A stretch of 64,000 bases of DNA from Diphasiastrum complanatum. Lineage: Eukaryota; Streptophyta; Lycopodiopsida; Lycopodiales; Lycopodiaceae. A model generated the notes under the pieces. That model was not told where the DNA came from and made no database searches. It saw only the letters and a program-made list of their open reading frames with translations. The position numbers and the translations under genes were made by a program. Each line of letters opens with the position of its first letter. The first letter of the stretch is position 1. The stretch spans positions 29,839,203 to 29,903,202 of the forward strand of contig CM055112.1 in NCBI GenBank assembly GCA_029204225.1. The letters run 5' to 3'. Shown one piece after another: positions 1 to 10,290 of this stretch.

Positions 1-949
1 GAATTGTCTTTTGATGCCGTGTTCTTTGCAAAAGTTCTCAAAATCATCAAATTGGTATTCGCCCCCTCTATTTGATCTTAGTACTTTGATGCGTGCATCC
101 AGTTAGTTCTCTACCAAAGTCTTGAACTCCTTGAAGCGAGCAAAAGCGTCGGATTTCTTCTTTAAGATATAAATCCATGTCCTCCTAGAGTAATCATCTA
201 TGAAAGTCATAAAATAATATGCTTTCCTCAACGACATGGTCTTTATTGGGCCGCACAGGTCGCTGTGAATAAGTTCCAGTGGTTTCTTAGCTCTTGTAGC
301 TCCACCTTTCTTGAATGTCTCCTAGTGATTCTTTTCCATGATGCATCCTTCACATATTGCATGATGATCATCCTGCAATGCCGGTAACCCTATTACCATC
401 TTTAGCTTCGCCATCAATCTCAAGCTCCCATAGTTCAAATGACCAAGTCTTCTGTGCCACAACTCAGATTGAGATGGTGTTGAGATAGCGAAACCCATAT
501 TCTCTTGGATTTGCAGCATCTAATTTACAAAGGCCATAGTTACTATCTCTATAACTTTTTGCCACCACTTTATGATTGTGGTTCATATCCCTCATAAGGC
601 ATCCATCCTTGACAAATTCAACCTTAAGATGTTGATTAGCCATTACTCCAACAGAAAGCAAACTCTTTTTGAGTCAAGGAACCTAAATCACATTAGGGAT
701 GTTCTTGATTTTACCATCAGGAAACTGCACAGGTACATTGCCCACACTCTGTATTTGGCATTCCTCCCCATTGGCTTGAGTGACCTTATCCCCATCATGG
801 ATTGGTGAGAATTTCTCAAACCAATCATGTTTCCCGATCATATGCCTTGTGGTGTCTGAATCTATGAACCATCTGGCACCATCATCAACCTGGGATGCCA
901 ATGCCGATGAGAAGACACTTGTTTCGTCATTCTCCATCATCTTCGGCAA
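1..949 (-). pseudogene. A1 copia protease-integrase (partial, broken)
   Basis: Read on the minus strand. The aspartic protease end (683-949) contains FIDSDTTRHM, where the usual DSGAT motif has lost its Gly and Ala. This is followed by the GAG-pre-integrase HHCC zinc-binding region (322-520; ELWHRRLGHLNYG, then C-x2-C in CEGCIMEK) and part of the integrase core. In-frame stops interrupt the integrase; at 110-115 a Gln codon has become TAA. The second catalytic Asp of the core is Asn (RSNRGGEY, near 60), the same change as in A2. Protease would cut the polyprotein and integrase would insert the cDNA; this copy can do neither as it stands. Confidence 0.85.
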
Positions 950-1686
950 TGTTGCCTTGTTGAGTCACTTTTCCCATCTTTATGTTCGCTTGCTTCTTGT
1001 AAAACTCGCGTGCCCAATGACCCGGTTTGTGGCAATAGTAACATTTGCCTTTCTTCCCTTTTTCTCTTTTGATGACGACTCTCCCTTGTCATCATCATCC
1101 TTGGATTTCTTGGGAATCCTTTTCCATCCTTTCTACTTGCCTTTAGCAAGCAAGGCTTGATCCTCCTGTGGAGTTTGCCTTGACTTCACCACTTCGCGAC
1201 GCTGCTCTTCCTGCAACATGATTCCGTGGAAGTCTTCAACAGTAGGCAACCTCTCACTCGAAGCAATGCCATAAGATGATCTCTCAGCTCCTTTATCCTC
1301 GTGAAGAAAGATCCCACTGATTTACTTTCTTCCATCCTTACTGCGTTCAATCTCGACTTTAAGAACATGGCCCGAGCTGGATTGCAAGTTTGAAATTGCA
1401 TTCTAAGAGCTTCCCAAGCTCCCCTAGCCGTCGTGGCATCACTTATATGAGTGATCACGTGGTCTTTCAATGAAAGATTGACCAGGGACATTGCTCTCTA
1501 TGCCTTTTTATCAAAGGCCCTCATGTCACCTAGAGTGGTATTTGTCTGGACTTCAATACCTGCCACAATATCCGATAAGTCTTTCTTCATCAAAATGCTC
1601 TTCATTTTGAATTTCTAGATGTTGTAGTTAGAAGCCCCATTAAGTTTGCTTGCATCGCCCAAAAGTGCGTCATTGATGTTTTCCAT
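950..1686 (-). pseudogene. A1 copia gag with zinc knuckle (broken)
   Basis: The minus-strand start codon is at 1684-1686. The start of the gag and the part ending near 1300 match A2 gag (MRAFDKKAQRA, then the MQFQTCN...AMFLKSRLN block typical of copia gag/UBN2 domains). A Trp codon near 1615 has become TAG. Roughly 95 bases present in A2 are missing near 1270, which shifts the frame. The basic region and knuckle (about 1020-1110) follow; the knuckle's first Cys pair has decayed. Gag would form the cytoplasmic particle that holds the RNA. Confidence 0.8.
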
Positions 1687-2925
1687 TTCCAAACTGCTTG
1701 AAACTCCACCTGTAGGCTATAAAGTGTATGCCAAAGCCAACTGTAATGTCAGAAATAAAAAATAATGACCTGCAATTTTTGGCTTACTAGGCCACCCGCC
1801 GCTCTTTCTCCAAATTGAAAGCCAAACTGGCGTCGCTTTTCGAAATGCTTCTCGTCACCAACTCCCAGCTACCTGTCCAGTGGAATGGTAAAATCACTTC
1901 TGGTGCACTCTGAACACTTTCTCCTCGACAATCACTCTGTTTTGGTGTATCGTACTTGCAGGTACAGTCAGGGTGCCCTTTGTTTGGAGGCTATCGCCTT
2001 TCGTTTGGCCAAAATAGGTTAAAGGAGGTGAAAATAAGGGCAATTTGGGTTTTTGAACTGTTTCTTCAGTGTGAAGAAACTTCACCTTTCAAAAAACCTT
2101 GGGACCCAACAGTTTTTTTCTCTTTGAAAATTTTTAATGAAAAGAAGGGTGCCTTTGCCCTTCAATTCTTCTGGACCCTCTCAAAGCCCATCTAAGGGTG
2201 ATCCTCCATCCTGTGGCCCACGTTGATTGTGAGACTTGTTATCCTGGCCATTGATCTCTTGGATGGCTGATCCTACGACTACAAACCGCCTTGAGTGCTC
2301 AAGCTCACTCCTCAACACACCGGGCCCCCACTTTACACTATAGTCCTACTCACACTGGCCGTGTGACAGACCTGCGAGCTCCTACGGTCCTCCATCTCTC
2401 TCAATGTTCTTTTCAAGACAAAAGGCTATGGTTTCTCCCAAAGATCGATCTAGCATCCTCTCTCTGCCACGGCCCACAACGGCATTCCGCAATCAGACTT
2501 GTTTTACTAGGGCACCCTCCATCATGCACTTACAGTGCCAAAAATGATCTCCTACAACCAAAGATCCACAATTTTATGCCTGTAAACCCTAGTCATGAAA
2601 GAAGAAAAACTTCTTGAGCTATGCTCATGTTTTCTCTGAGCCACTTTTTGCAGCCTTCTACTGCACTCAGGTCACCCTACAATCAACCATCACCTGCTTC
2701 AAATAGATCTTCAATTGGCTTCAAACTGAATCCACACTAGGCAGCCTTTTTATGGAGTTCTTTGCTTCCGTTTAGCTTCTCGTTTTAGCCGACAGTCCCC
2801 TGCCTCTGAATCTTCTTACAGTTTCAAGCTATCCCACAAATCTCCACAGACTCAGTTTTGTGCTTCCTAGCCAACAAACCGTCGTGAATTCGTAGCTCTC
2901 TGTTTTTGTCCAGTGATTCTTGCCA
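1687..2925 (-). other. A1 untranslated leader
   Basis: This stretch lies between the primer site and gag. The part nearest gag (to about 2215) is shared with A2 (31986-32490). The rest, 2216-2925, has no second copy in the window and no recognisable coding. A leader of 1.2 kb is long for a copia element and may hold an inserted piece. Confidence 0.6.
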
Positions 2926-2943
2926 CCAAGGGATCTGATACCA
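2926..2943 (-). other. Primer binding site of A1
   Basis: The minus strand reads TGGTATCAGATCCCTTGG, matching the 3' end of plant initiator-Met tRNA (TGGTATCAGA core). It abuts the LTR end at 2944 exactly, which fixes that LTR boundary. Confidence 0.9.
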
Positions 2944-3196
2944 AGTTAAGAAAAATAGTTTAAACACCCGACCCCATCAATTACCTCAACACAACATCAA
3001 GTGCAACAAGACAAGACAACAGAATAGCTCACCTCAAACTGTATATTCAACTGATAAGCAAGTACAAAGATAAAGTTGCTTAAAAGCATTCAAAGGGCTC
3101 ATAAAAGAAAGACGACCCGATAATTCTAGAACTAAGCACATGTGGTGCCATCGAAATAAGAAAGCACTGTATAAGTTGATCATTGCTATTTTAACT
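2944..3196 (-). repeat. 5' LTR of A1 (253 bp)
   Basis: A second copy is at 27392-27646. One edge is set by the primer site and the other by loss of similarity. The termini are AGTTAA and TTAACT, an inverted repeat that is not the usual TG...CA. Confidence 0.85.
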
Positions 3197-3425
3197 CGAT
3201 TTGGGTATCCGTGATGTTGAGGATGATCAGCGCAAAAGCCTTTCCATCCTTCAGCTTCCATCTGGCAATTGCTGCGTCGTCTGTATCGGGTTTCCCTTCT
3301 GCACTTGTAACAACGCCATACAATTCTTTAGCCATTAGTATAGTTTTCATCTTAAATTTCCACAGACGGTAATTGGCTCCATCAAGCTTGTCCATGATAG
3401 GACTGGCTTTCCCTTGGAAATCCAT
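3197..3425 (-). pseudogene. Older copia gag N-terminus, cut by A1
   Basis: The minus-strand start is at 3425. The product opens MDFQGKASPIMDKLDG and continues with the copia gag signature (LWKFKMKTIL, ARWKLKDGKAFALI). It stops being recognisable after ITDTQ, exactly where the A1 LTR begins at 3196. A related gag at 33174-33416 continues past this point, so A1 interrupted it. The other half would lie beyond the left edge. Confidence 0.85.
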
Positions 3426-3567
3426 GTGGAAGAATTAGTAAGTGATAGGAGAAACTATCAGTGACTTAAGTATGAAAATCTGATATTAAAAATACAGAAC
3501 AAGAAAACAATTACTCTATCGGCTAGTAGAGTCTTGTACTGTGGAAGCATATCAAGCTATGAAAATA

Positions 3568-3579
3568 GTTCTGATACCA
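3568..3579 (-). other. Primer binding site upstream of the interrupted gag
   Basis: The minus strand reads TGGTATCAGAAC, 140 bases before the gag start, directly followed at 3580 by sequence opening TGTTGGAGAG. Confidence 0.85.
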
Positions 3580-4428
3580 TGTTGGAGAGAGGGAGATGAA
3601 CGAGAGTTGACAAAGGTGTCATATGTTAGAAACGAAAAATTAGCTCAGAGGGGTAAGACGAACACGAACGAGAAACAAACTCGAATGAGAAACAAACTCA
3701 AACAGAAATTGTTCTGAACGTAGAACAAAAAACTGTCCACACAGTGAATCATGAAGCCACCATCGATAGTTTCCACGAAACCACCAAAACTGCAAGTGTT
3801 TTCGTGAATCCTCCCTAGATTTAACTCCATCAGCTTTCTATGGCTGCCCATGGCCTTCTACAGGCTGAGTCATGCTGCCAAAGCGCCCTCCTATGGCTTC
3901 TTACAGATCTAAAAAGGGCCACCTACAATGAAAGATCCATGACTTTTCACCTGTAAACTCTTGCCCTATGAGAGATATTTTTCTTGCGCTTTGCTCACAT
4001 CACGTTTGCATATGTCGCATGTCTTCTTGTCGTTGTCTTGTTGCATGTTCCTCCCTTTCGATCTGCCTTCTTGAGTCCTCTGCTTCTGTTGGTTTTGATA
4101 TGGTCTGCGTTTCGACTCCCTCTTAGGATAAGATTTTTTTTCGACTGGTCCTTACACTTAGAATTTGCTTTGAACAGGAACACAGATCATGCTACACAGT
4201 AACACAGACATAAAGCACTCTCCACATCAAGCTCATGTAGCAAACTGTATTTCTTAAAATGAAAATACGCTGTACATATAATTCTTCACTATGGCAACCC
4301 ATGCATGGCCCAAGTTGCCATTCATGGGACACATGTCCCATTGACTCGCCTCATGGCGAGGCCAACTGATCTTTATCCATTGATAGGACCTTCAATACAA
4401 TAACACAATAGTTCTATTTTAATTCTAA
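3580..4428 (-). repeat. Probable LTR between an RNase H relic and a gag
   Basis: This stretch lies between the primer site (3568-3579) and a purine tract (reverse of 4429-4440) that follows an RNase H relic. Its low edge opens TGTTGG. The high edge does not end in the expected complementary terminus, so the exact end is uncertain and the block may hold parts of two LTRs. Confidence 0.55.
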
Positions 4429-5098
4429 CTCCCTCCCTTAAAGTAGAGTCTACTTTTTTATACAGTCATATACATAGCTTTAAAGTCAACAAACTTTAAG
4501 TATAGAAAGCTTTGATCTAAACTTATCAAACTTGTCTCTAATAAGTGGCTTAGTGAAAATGTCAGCTAGTTGTTCATCCGTGTACTACAATGAACTACAT
4601 GAATTTCACGACGCAATAGCCTCTCATGTATAAAGTGATACTGAATCTCAATGTGTTTCATTCTCGCATAGAACACTGGATTTTTTGCTAGCTGAATGCC
4701 ACTCTAACTGTTGCTATGTATAGTCGTGGGATTTTCATGTTTCATGCAAACTTCATTCAAGGTTTGCCTCAACCATATAGCTTCATGTGCTGCACTACAC
4801 ATTGACTTATACTTTGCTTCTGTTGTGGATAGAGCAACTGTACTTTGCTTTTTACTAGACCAGGAAAAGCAACTGCCACAAAGCTGGAATACATACCCTG
4901 TGGTGGATCTACGATCATCATAGTCACCTCCCCAATCTGCATCCACATAGCCACATAACTCAGGTAAATGCTCATGCTTCCTATACACCAAGCCGTAATC
5001 GGAAGTGCCTTTTACATAACGCAAAATGCGCTTAGCTACCTTCCAATGCGTTTCCCTTTTCAAATGATGTAGTTGTAGCTGTCCATGCCAAGAGGTGA
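4429..5098 (-). pseudogene. Copia RNase H relic with polypurine tract
   Basis: The minus-strand translation from about 5085 shows THWKVAKRILRYVKG, the YVDADWGGD motif (first catalytic Asp), FSWSSKKQSTVALSTTEAKY (catalytic Glu) and an integrated tail with RMKHIEIQYHFI. Stops appear from 4704 on, for example where IHSNS ends. Sequence identity is lost at about 5098. The reverse of 4429-4440 is a purine-rich tract of the kind that primes plus-strand DNA. Confidence 0.85.
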
Positions 5099-5517
5099 CC
5101 ATCATGCTGAAGGATGTCAACCTTGTGTTCAGGGTACAAGATACATATGACAAATTTGTTGAGTACTTTAGACCAACTACATCCTCTCCTCCAAAAGAAG
5201 CTATAGAAAAAAAAAGTGGAAGCAATCTCAATAGGCCCGGCTTGTATTTTGAGTTCAAAATGCGAGTGTTTCAAGAAAAAAGAGATCTCTTGACCCTCCT
5301 AATAAAGCCGAAGATTCTTCAAAGCCGTCTCCTCCTAAAACTTCATCTCCTCCTAGAAATCAGTCTCCTTCTCCTCCTAAAAAATTTTCACTTCCTAAAT
5401 CTCAATCTCCTCCTCCTTTTAAAGAGTCCTCTCCTAATAGATCTCCTAAATCTCAATCTCCTAAATATCTTAAATCTCAATTTCCTTCTACTTCCCCCCA
5501 TATTAGGTCACCCCCTT
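5095..5517 (+). pseudogene. Pro/Ser/Lys-rich broken reading frame
   Basis: Not recognised. An ATG frame from 5095 includes DKFVEYFRPTTSSPPKEA. From about 5276 the Pro/Ser-rich coding lies in another frame, with repeated SPP, SPPK and SPKSQ units running to a stop at 5515-5517. A one-base change in the A run at 5276-5281 would explain the shift. The second part has no ATG of its own. It could be a low-complexity part of a lost gag or a host gene fragment; it lies against the truncated end of an RNase H relic. Confidence 0.35.
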
Positions 5518-8500
5518 GAGCATAAGAAGAACAATTAGATAAAGGTTGAATCGATTTTAAATGACAATTCATTCCATTATTTATCTGTATTACTTCTTGC
5601 ACCCCCTGTACTTGCTTTTGTAGATTCTCCTAAATATGTATAGACAAATAATTCCTCAATACTTATCTTAAAGGTCTAGGTCCTAGATACAGTTTTAAGA
5701 TGCCGAAGTCTAATTTAGGTCTTCCCCTTAGTAGATTAGGTACTGGTGAATTAGAAAGTAGGAATAACATGTTAGGAGACAATGTAGGAGGGAGGGCCAT
5801 TCAATATTGGATGGAGATTTTCCAGACCCCATGGTTTATAGATGTTGCATTGTTTTCCTTACATTTCATGGCTATATTGACTTCCTTGACTGTAAAAGTT
5901 TGCACGCTGATATGCTTAAGTATGTCAGACTGGGGACTACGCTGCTCGTGCTCCCATACATAACCAAGTAAGTGTAAGCTTTTCAGATTTTATAAAGATG
6001 ATTTTTTCATATGAAAAAACATATTGCTTTCTAATTGCAGTGATCACTGGAGCTTATATGTGCTATCCTTATATATCATTGATGAGGGTGTGTAATCCAA
6101 TTTGTATAAAGATGAACTTTATTACACACACCCACAAAATAGCGAGGAGCCATATCAAGAAAATTCTGGAACTCTTTCCAGTACCAGGTGCAACAGCCTA
6201 TATGAAGCTCAAAATGGTGATGCAGAGATAATTTTTTTGTAATATCGGTTCAATGCACGCTTTTAATGATTGTAGATTACCAACAACATATCACGCATGC
6301 ACTGATTTGATATTCCATCAATATTCTTCTTGGTATCCGTTCGACGCGCGCTTGTTGCCTTTGTAGATTTTAATATTATCTCGTATGCATTGATCCAATA
6401 TTGCATAAAGTTTAACAGGTTCATTCTGTCAACTGTGGTTGGTATATGATATTCAATGCCAAATATTTTTTCAATTGGCTTGCACAACAAGATAAGCTTC
6501 TAAACCGTTGGAGATAATCTATTAGTTAACAATAACATTCAGATATTCATAATTCCTAATAACTTGTCATTGATTAATAACATGTACTTGTCTTTTTGTT
6601 TTTTCAGTTCAAATGCCCGAAGGTCTCCCCAATGGAGATAATGTATTTTTGACAGGAGGCAATCATTAGAGGAGTTCTAAATCCAAAAAAGACCCTTTGT
6701 AAAGATTCTTTTTATATTTTTTCTCTATTTTTTCTTACACATGGACCAATCAAAGCACTCAAATTTGAAATCTACGTAACGTAACTTTTTGAGTTCACAC
6801 TAAAATGGCATAACTTTTTAGTAGTAAGTCCGAATTTAGCGAAGTTTGGTGCATTGGAAAGTGCTCAACAAGGGCTTTCCAATGATATGTTATATGACAT
6901 ACTTTTGAACTACGATTAAAAAGTTATGGCAAGTCAAAAGTATTAGTGTTATAATATTTTAATAATATAAACATCATCTTGCACGAATTCTTATAAGGGT
7001 CTTTTTGGAGCTCAAAACTCATCTAATGAAAACTTGTGATCGAAAATTCATATCCTATTTCAATTGTAGAGTGTTCTCCACCGAAGTTACTTCCAACTGG
7101 ACAAAATGGATTTAGAGATCATAGAATAGAATGACCCTCAACTTGAATAATAATACTCAAGTTGAGCGGTTCATATATTATCAATAAAGATGTGTACAGA
7201 AAATTATATGACATAATACAAAATTACATTGTTCAAATTCTATGGATCTTCAATTTCAATGGAGGTTCCTATGTCTTTGTATTTTATATGCTCTTCCTCC
7301 CTTGCTCTTACTTGCACAAGATAAAATGTTTAAGTTCATTTATCTTGTAAAACAGATTAACTAAGAAATAGAAAAAAATGAAAATTTTCATATGGCATAA
7401 CTTGCCTTTACACCATTCAATTGAAATTGATAGTATTGAGGTAGATCGAATTGCAAAATTTCTAGTTCCGATCGAATGTGATTGAGACACCAATCTTCCT
7501 CAACCTTGGCCATAGCAAGAATGTTGTTATTTCTTTTCATTGTTATTTGAAGTTGCTCTTGATGGTTTATTGCAAAATCTTAATCAAGTGCCTTCCACTC
7601 ATTTTTGCATTTTATCCATCTTCTATAATACAACCACAAACTGAGCATTTGTTTTTCGATGTGATATCTAATTGAAGAGTTACATAGTCTACACTCAACT
7701 TGCTAATTTGGTTTCGTATCCCAACCATCATCCAAAAATTCGACGATTATTTCATCACTCAAATCCTTACAAATAAACTTTGTTTTTGTTCGCCATTGCA
7801 TTTGGAAAAAAAATCAACAAAAATAGAAAAAAGAGAGATACCAACTTAATCTATTATTATTTGAATCAATGCTACATTTTAATATACTCTGAATATCCAT
7901 ATACAGTCTAGATTGAAAACTTTCTGAAATTGCTGAATGTGGAGAAATCCATTCCTCACTCAAAAAATTTGGTAGAGGATATGGCTCTAATTTACCACTA
8001 AACCATTTCTATCAGGAATATAGGTGTGATCATAAAAAAACTCCTGATCCTAAAAGAAACTTTGCAGATCGACCTCTATATTGTAAAATATTGATATTAG
8101 AATGTATGGCATCAATTATTCCCGCAATCGATTGAACTGGTTGCCATTCAATGAAATTTGATGGATACAAATCTACAAAATGAACAAAAATATCATGAGA
8201 ATAATTTGAAATTTAATCTGAATATCCACATACTAATTGTATACTTACAATTGCATTTTCTTCTATCCTTTGGATACAAATCCTGAATGTTGAGCTCTCT
8301 GTGAAGATAAGTATGCTGAATCAAAACTTTCGTGATAGGTTGATCGACAACTGATACTTTGAAATCCATTATCCTACCTTTCCAAGAGCTTCTATATATG
8401 TTATTCAATCGTTTTCTTTTCCGGAAAGTGCCTTTTGAGATGGATGCATCAAGATCCATTGATATTAATGATATATTCTTGATATCCATTGATCTTTTAC

Positions 8501-9480
8501 ATTTTTTTCATCTCAAATATTGATTGCATCAATGGTTCCTCTTGGTCTCCAATTATGTGTAGCCATTAGTCCAAAGTATGTGTTCACAAGCTGAGAACGG
8601 AGAGAATGAAGAGAATGAGAGGTAAATCTATGAATGAGAATCCAAAATGTCTATGGAAGATAAGAACAGAGAGAACAAAGAGAATGAGAGGTATACCTAA
8701 GAATGGCAAGAAGTTACTAAACTACAAGGATAAGCTAACTACAGTTTATGACTATTGATGTCAAATCAACCTCGAGTGTACAAAGACGGGCAACAAAAGA
8801 GTATTCAGGCAGTTACCGTGGTCCAATCACAATCATTTGTTCTGCCCGGAAGGATATTTGAAAATCACAAAAATTTGGCCCAAACAATTTCTGTCCGTCA
8901 ACCATTGTTACAATTCATCATAGAAGGACACCATTGATTGGGACACATAAGCATTGAAAGCATGCGAAGTAAAAAAAAACATTTTGACAAAGGGCCCGTT
9001 TTGAGTTCTGATATCCCTTACTGAAATGTACCCGAAAATCTTGAGGAGGATGCGAATGAAAGTAAAGGGGACTTTGAAGATGTGGACGTCGATGTGAACC
9101 TACAAGACGAAGCTGGAAGTGATGATGGAGATAATAGCAATACATAGAATCGTCTCTAAAAGTTCTCTTTTTTTATTATAAATTAGATAATATGGATTGT
9201 AAGGCCTTGAAAGAGGCAATGGGTGAAGGGGGAATTGATTTTCTCCTTGATGCTTATATTGTACCTTTTTTGACAGCTAATATAAATGTTTTGCTACTAC
9301 ACAATTGAGATAAAAAATGTTGAGTGCATATTTTTTCATTAATACTACCACTAACAATCACAAGCAAAACAATAACAATCACAAGCAAAACACAAACAAC
9401 AAAAAAATGCCATGGCATTCTCACTCACATTTCACTCTGATCTCATCCTCACTCTTCCCTCTCACACAATAGAAAAGAGT
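5518..9480. other. Unassigned AT-rich region
   Basis: I see no protein family or RNA gene here. Short open frames lack recognisable motifs. The stretch at 6760-7130 has the look of repeated non-coding DNA (two similar phrases around gcattggaaagtgct and gctttccaatgatat), but no second copy is in the window. A candidate acidic coding tail is listed separately at 9021-9147. Confidence 0.4.
9021..9147 (+). pseudogene. Possible acidic C-terminal coding fragment
   Basis: In one plus frame the codons read NVPENLEEDANESKGDF, then a run of Asp, Val, Glu and Gly to a stop at about 9145-9147. A stop lies just upstream of this stretch. Acidic tails like this end several plant transposases and many other proteins, so the family is not assigned. 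Confidence 0.2.
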
Positions 9481-9559
9481 TTTTCGACTCTCAAAAACTA
9501 AAAAAGATGCGAGGAACCATCATGTTCCTACACCATTTTTTTTTTGGTCTAAAAAAAAT

Positions 9560-9945
9560 TCGCATGGATAATCCACGTGGAAAATTTTCCATGCGCTATC
9601 CACGGACCTACCTCTCTGAATTTCCCGTAGATAGCGCATGGATAATCCACGCGTGGATAATTATCCACGCGGTGCCCATGCAAAAGTCGATCTCTTTTTG
9701 TTTGTGAGTTCAGTACGACATGGCATACAAAGCCACTATGCCTGTGCCGGTATCCAGTATCGAACTGCGGTGTCACGAAAAATGTTGCGTGGAACATCCA
9801 CATAGTTTAAATTTTTCGGTTTTCGATCCTCGATGTATAGTTGTTGCCATAAGTGATGTTTGTGTGGATGATCCATGCGTGGATGATCCATGTGTGGATA
9901 TTCCACATGCTCATATCCATGCCAATCCATGACTATATCCATGCG
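9560..9945. repeat. Cluster of TTATCCAC/GTGGATAA palindromes
   Basis: Contains a perfect 22-bp palindrome at 9650-9671 (half-site CGCGTGGATAA), a 12-bp inverted repeat (9589-9600 with 9630-9641, CCATGCGCTATC), and repeated GTGGATGATCC units at 9863-9900. The same class of palindrome recurs at 42344-42522. No protein is encoded; translated repeats here are by-products. Confidence 0.75.
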
Positions 9946-9994
9946 AAATGTTTTTTAGCCCCGTGACTTTCATTTGGATGTTGTGTGGATATTT

Positions 9995-10290
9995 GATGTT
10001 GTGTTTTTGTGCTAGACTGTGACATCATGGTGCTAGAGTGACAAATAGTGGTGCTAGATTGCCAAGTGTTAGTGTAAAATTGCTAAGCAAAAGTCTTAGA
10101 GTGAAAGTGACAATCTAAGATTGCTAAGTGGTAGTGTTAGAGTGCTATGTAGTAGTCTAAGACTATTAGGTAGCAATGCCAAACTAAGTAGCAATTTTAG
10201 ATGTTGAAGTAGAAATTTCAAACTACTAAGTAGAGGTGTCAACTTGCTTTGTAACGATATTAGATCACTAACTAGCCTTTTTTATTGTTG
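9995..10290. repeat. Degenerate minisatellite
   Basis: Many imperfect copies of phrases such as gtgctagattgctaag and tagtagtgttagag follow one another. Unit length varies (about 14-28 bases) and copies differ, so it is an old array. Confidence 0.6.

Larger units (their letters stand above)
1..3196 (-). mobile_element. Ty1/copia retrotransposon, family A copy A1 (5' half)
   Basis: On the minus strand the order is LTR (2944-3196), initiator-Met primer site, a long leader, gag, zinc knuckle, protease and the start of integrase. The window edge cuts off the rest. This gene order with integrase directly after protease defines Ty1/copia. The copy is very similar to A2 (27392-32490): the first 500 bases match 30081-30580 with only a few substitutions. 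It is inactive: the gag has an internal stop and a deletion, and the integrase has stops. It sits inside an older copia gag (3197-3425), so it is the younger of the two. Its 3' LTR and target duplication lie outside the window. Confidence 0.9.

Noticed and set aside
9549-9942. Overlapping frames on both strands with DPCVDDPCVD-type repeats
   Set aside because: They come from the palindromic repeats and show no protein family.
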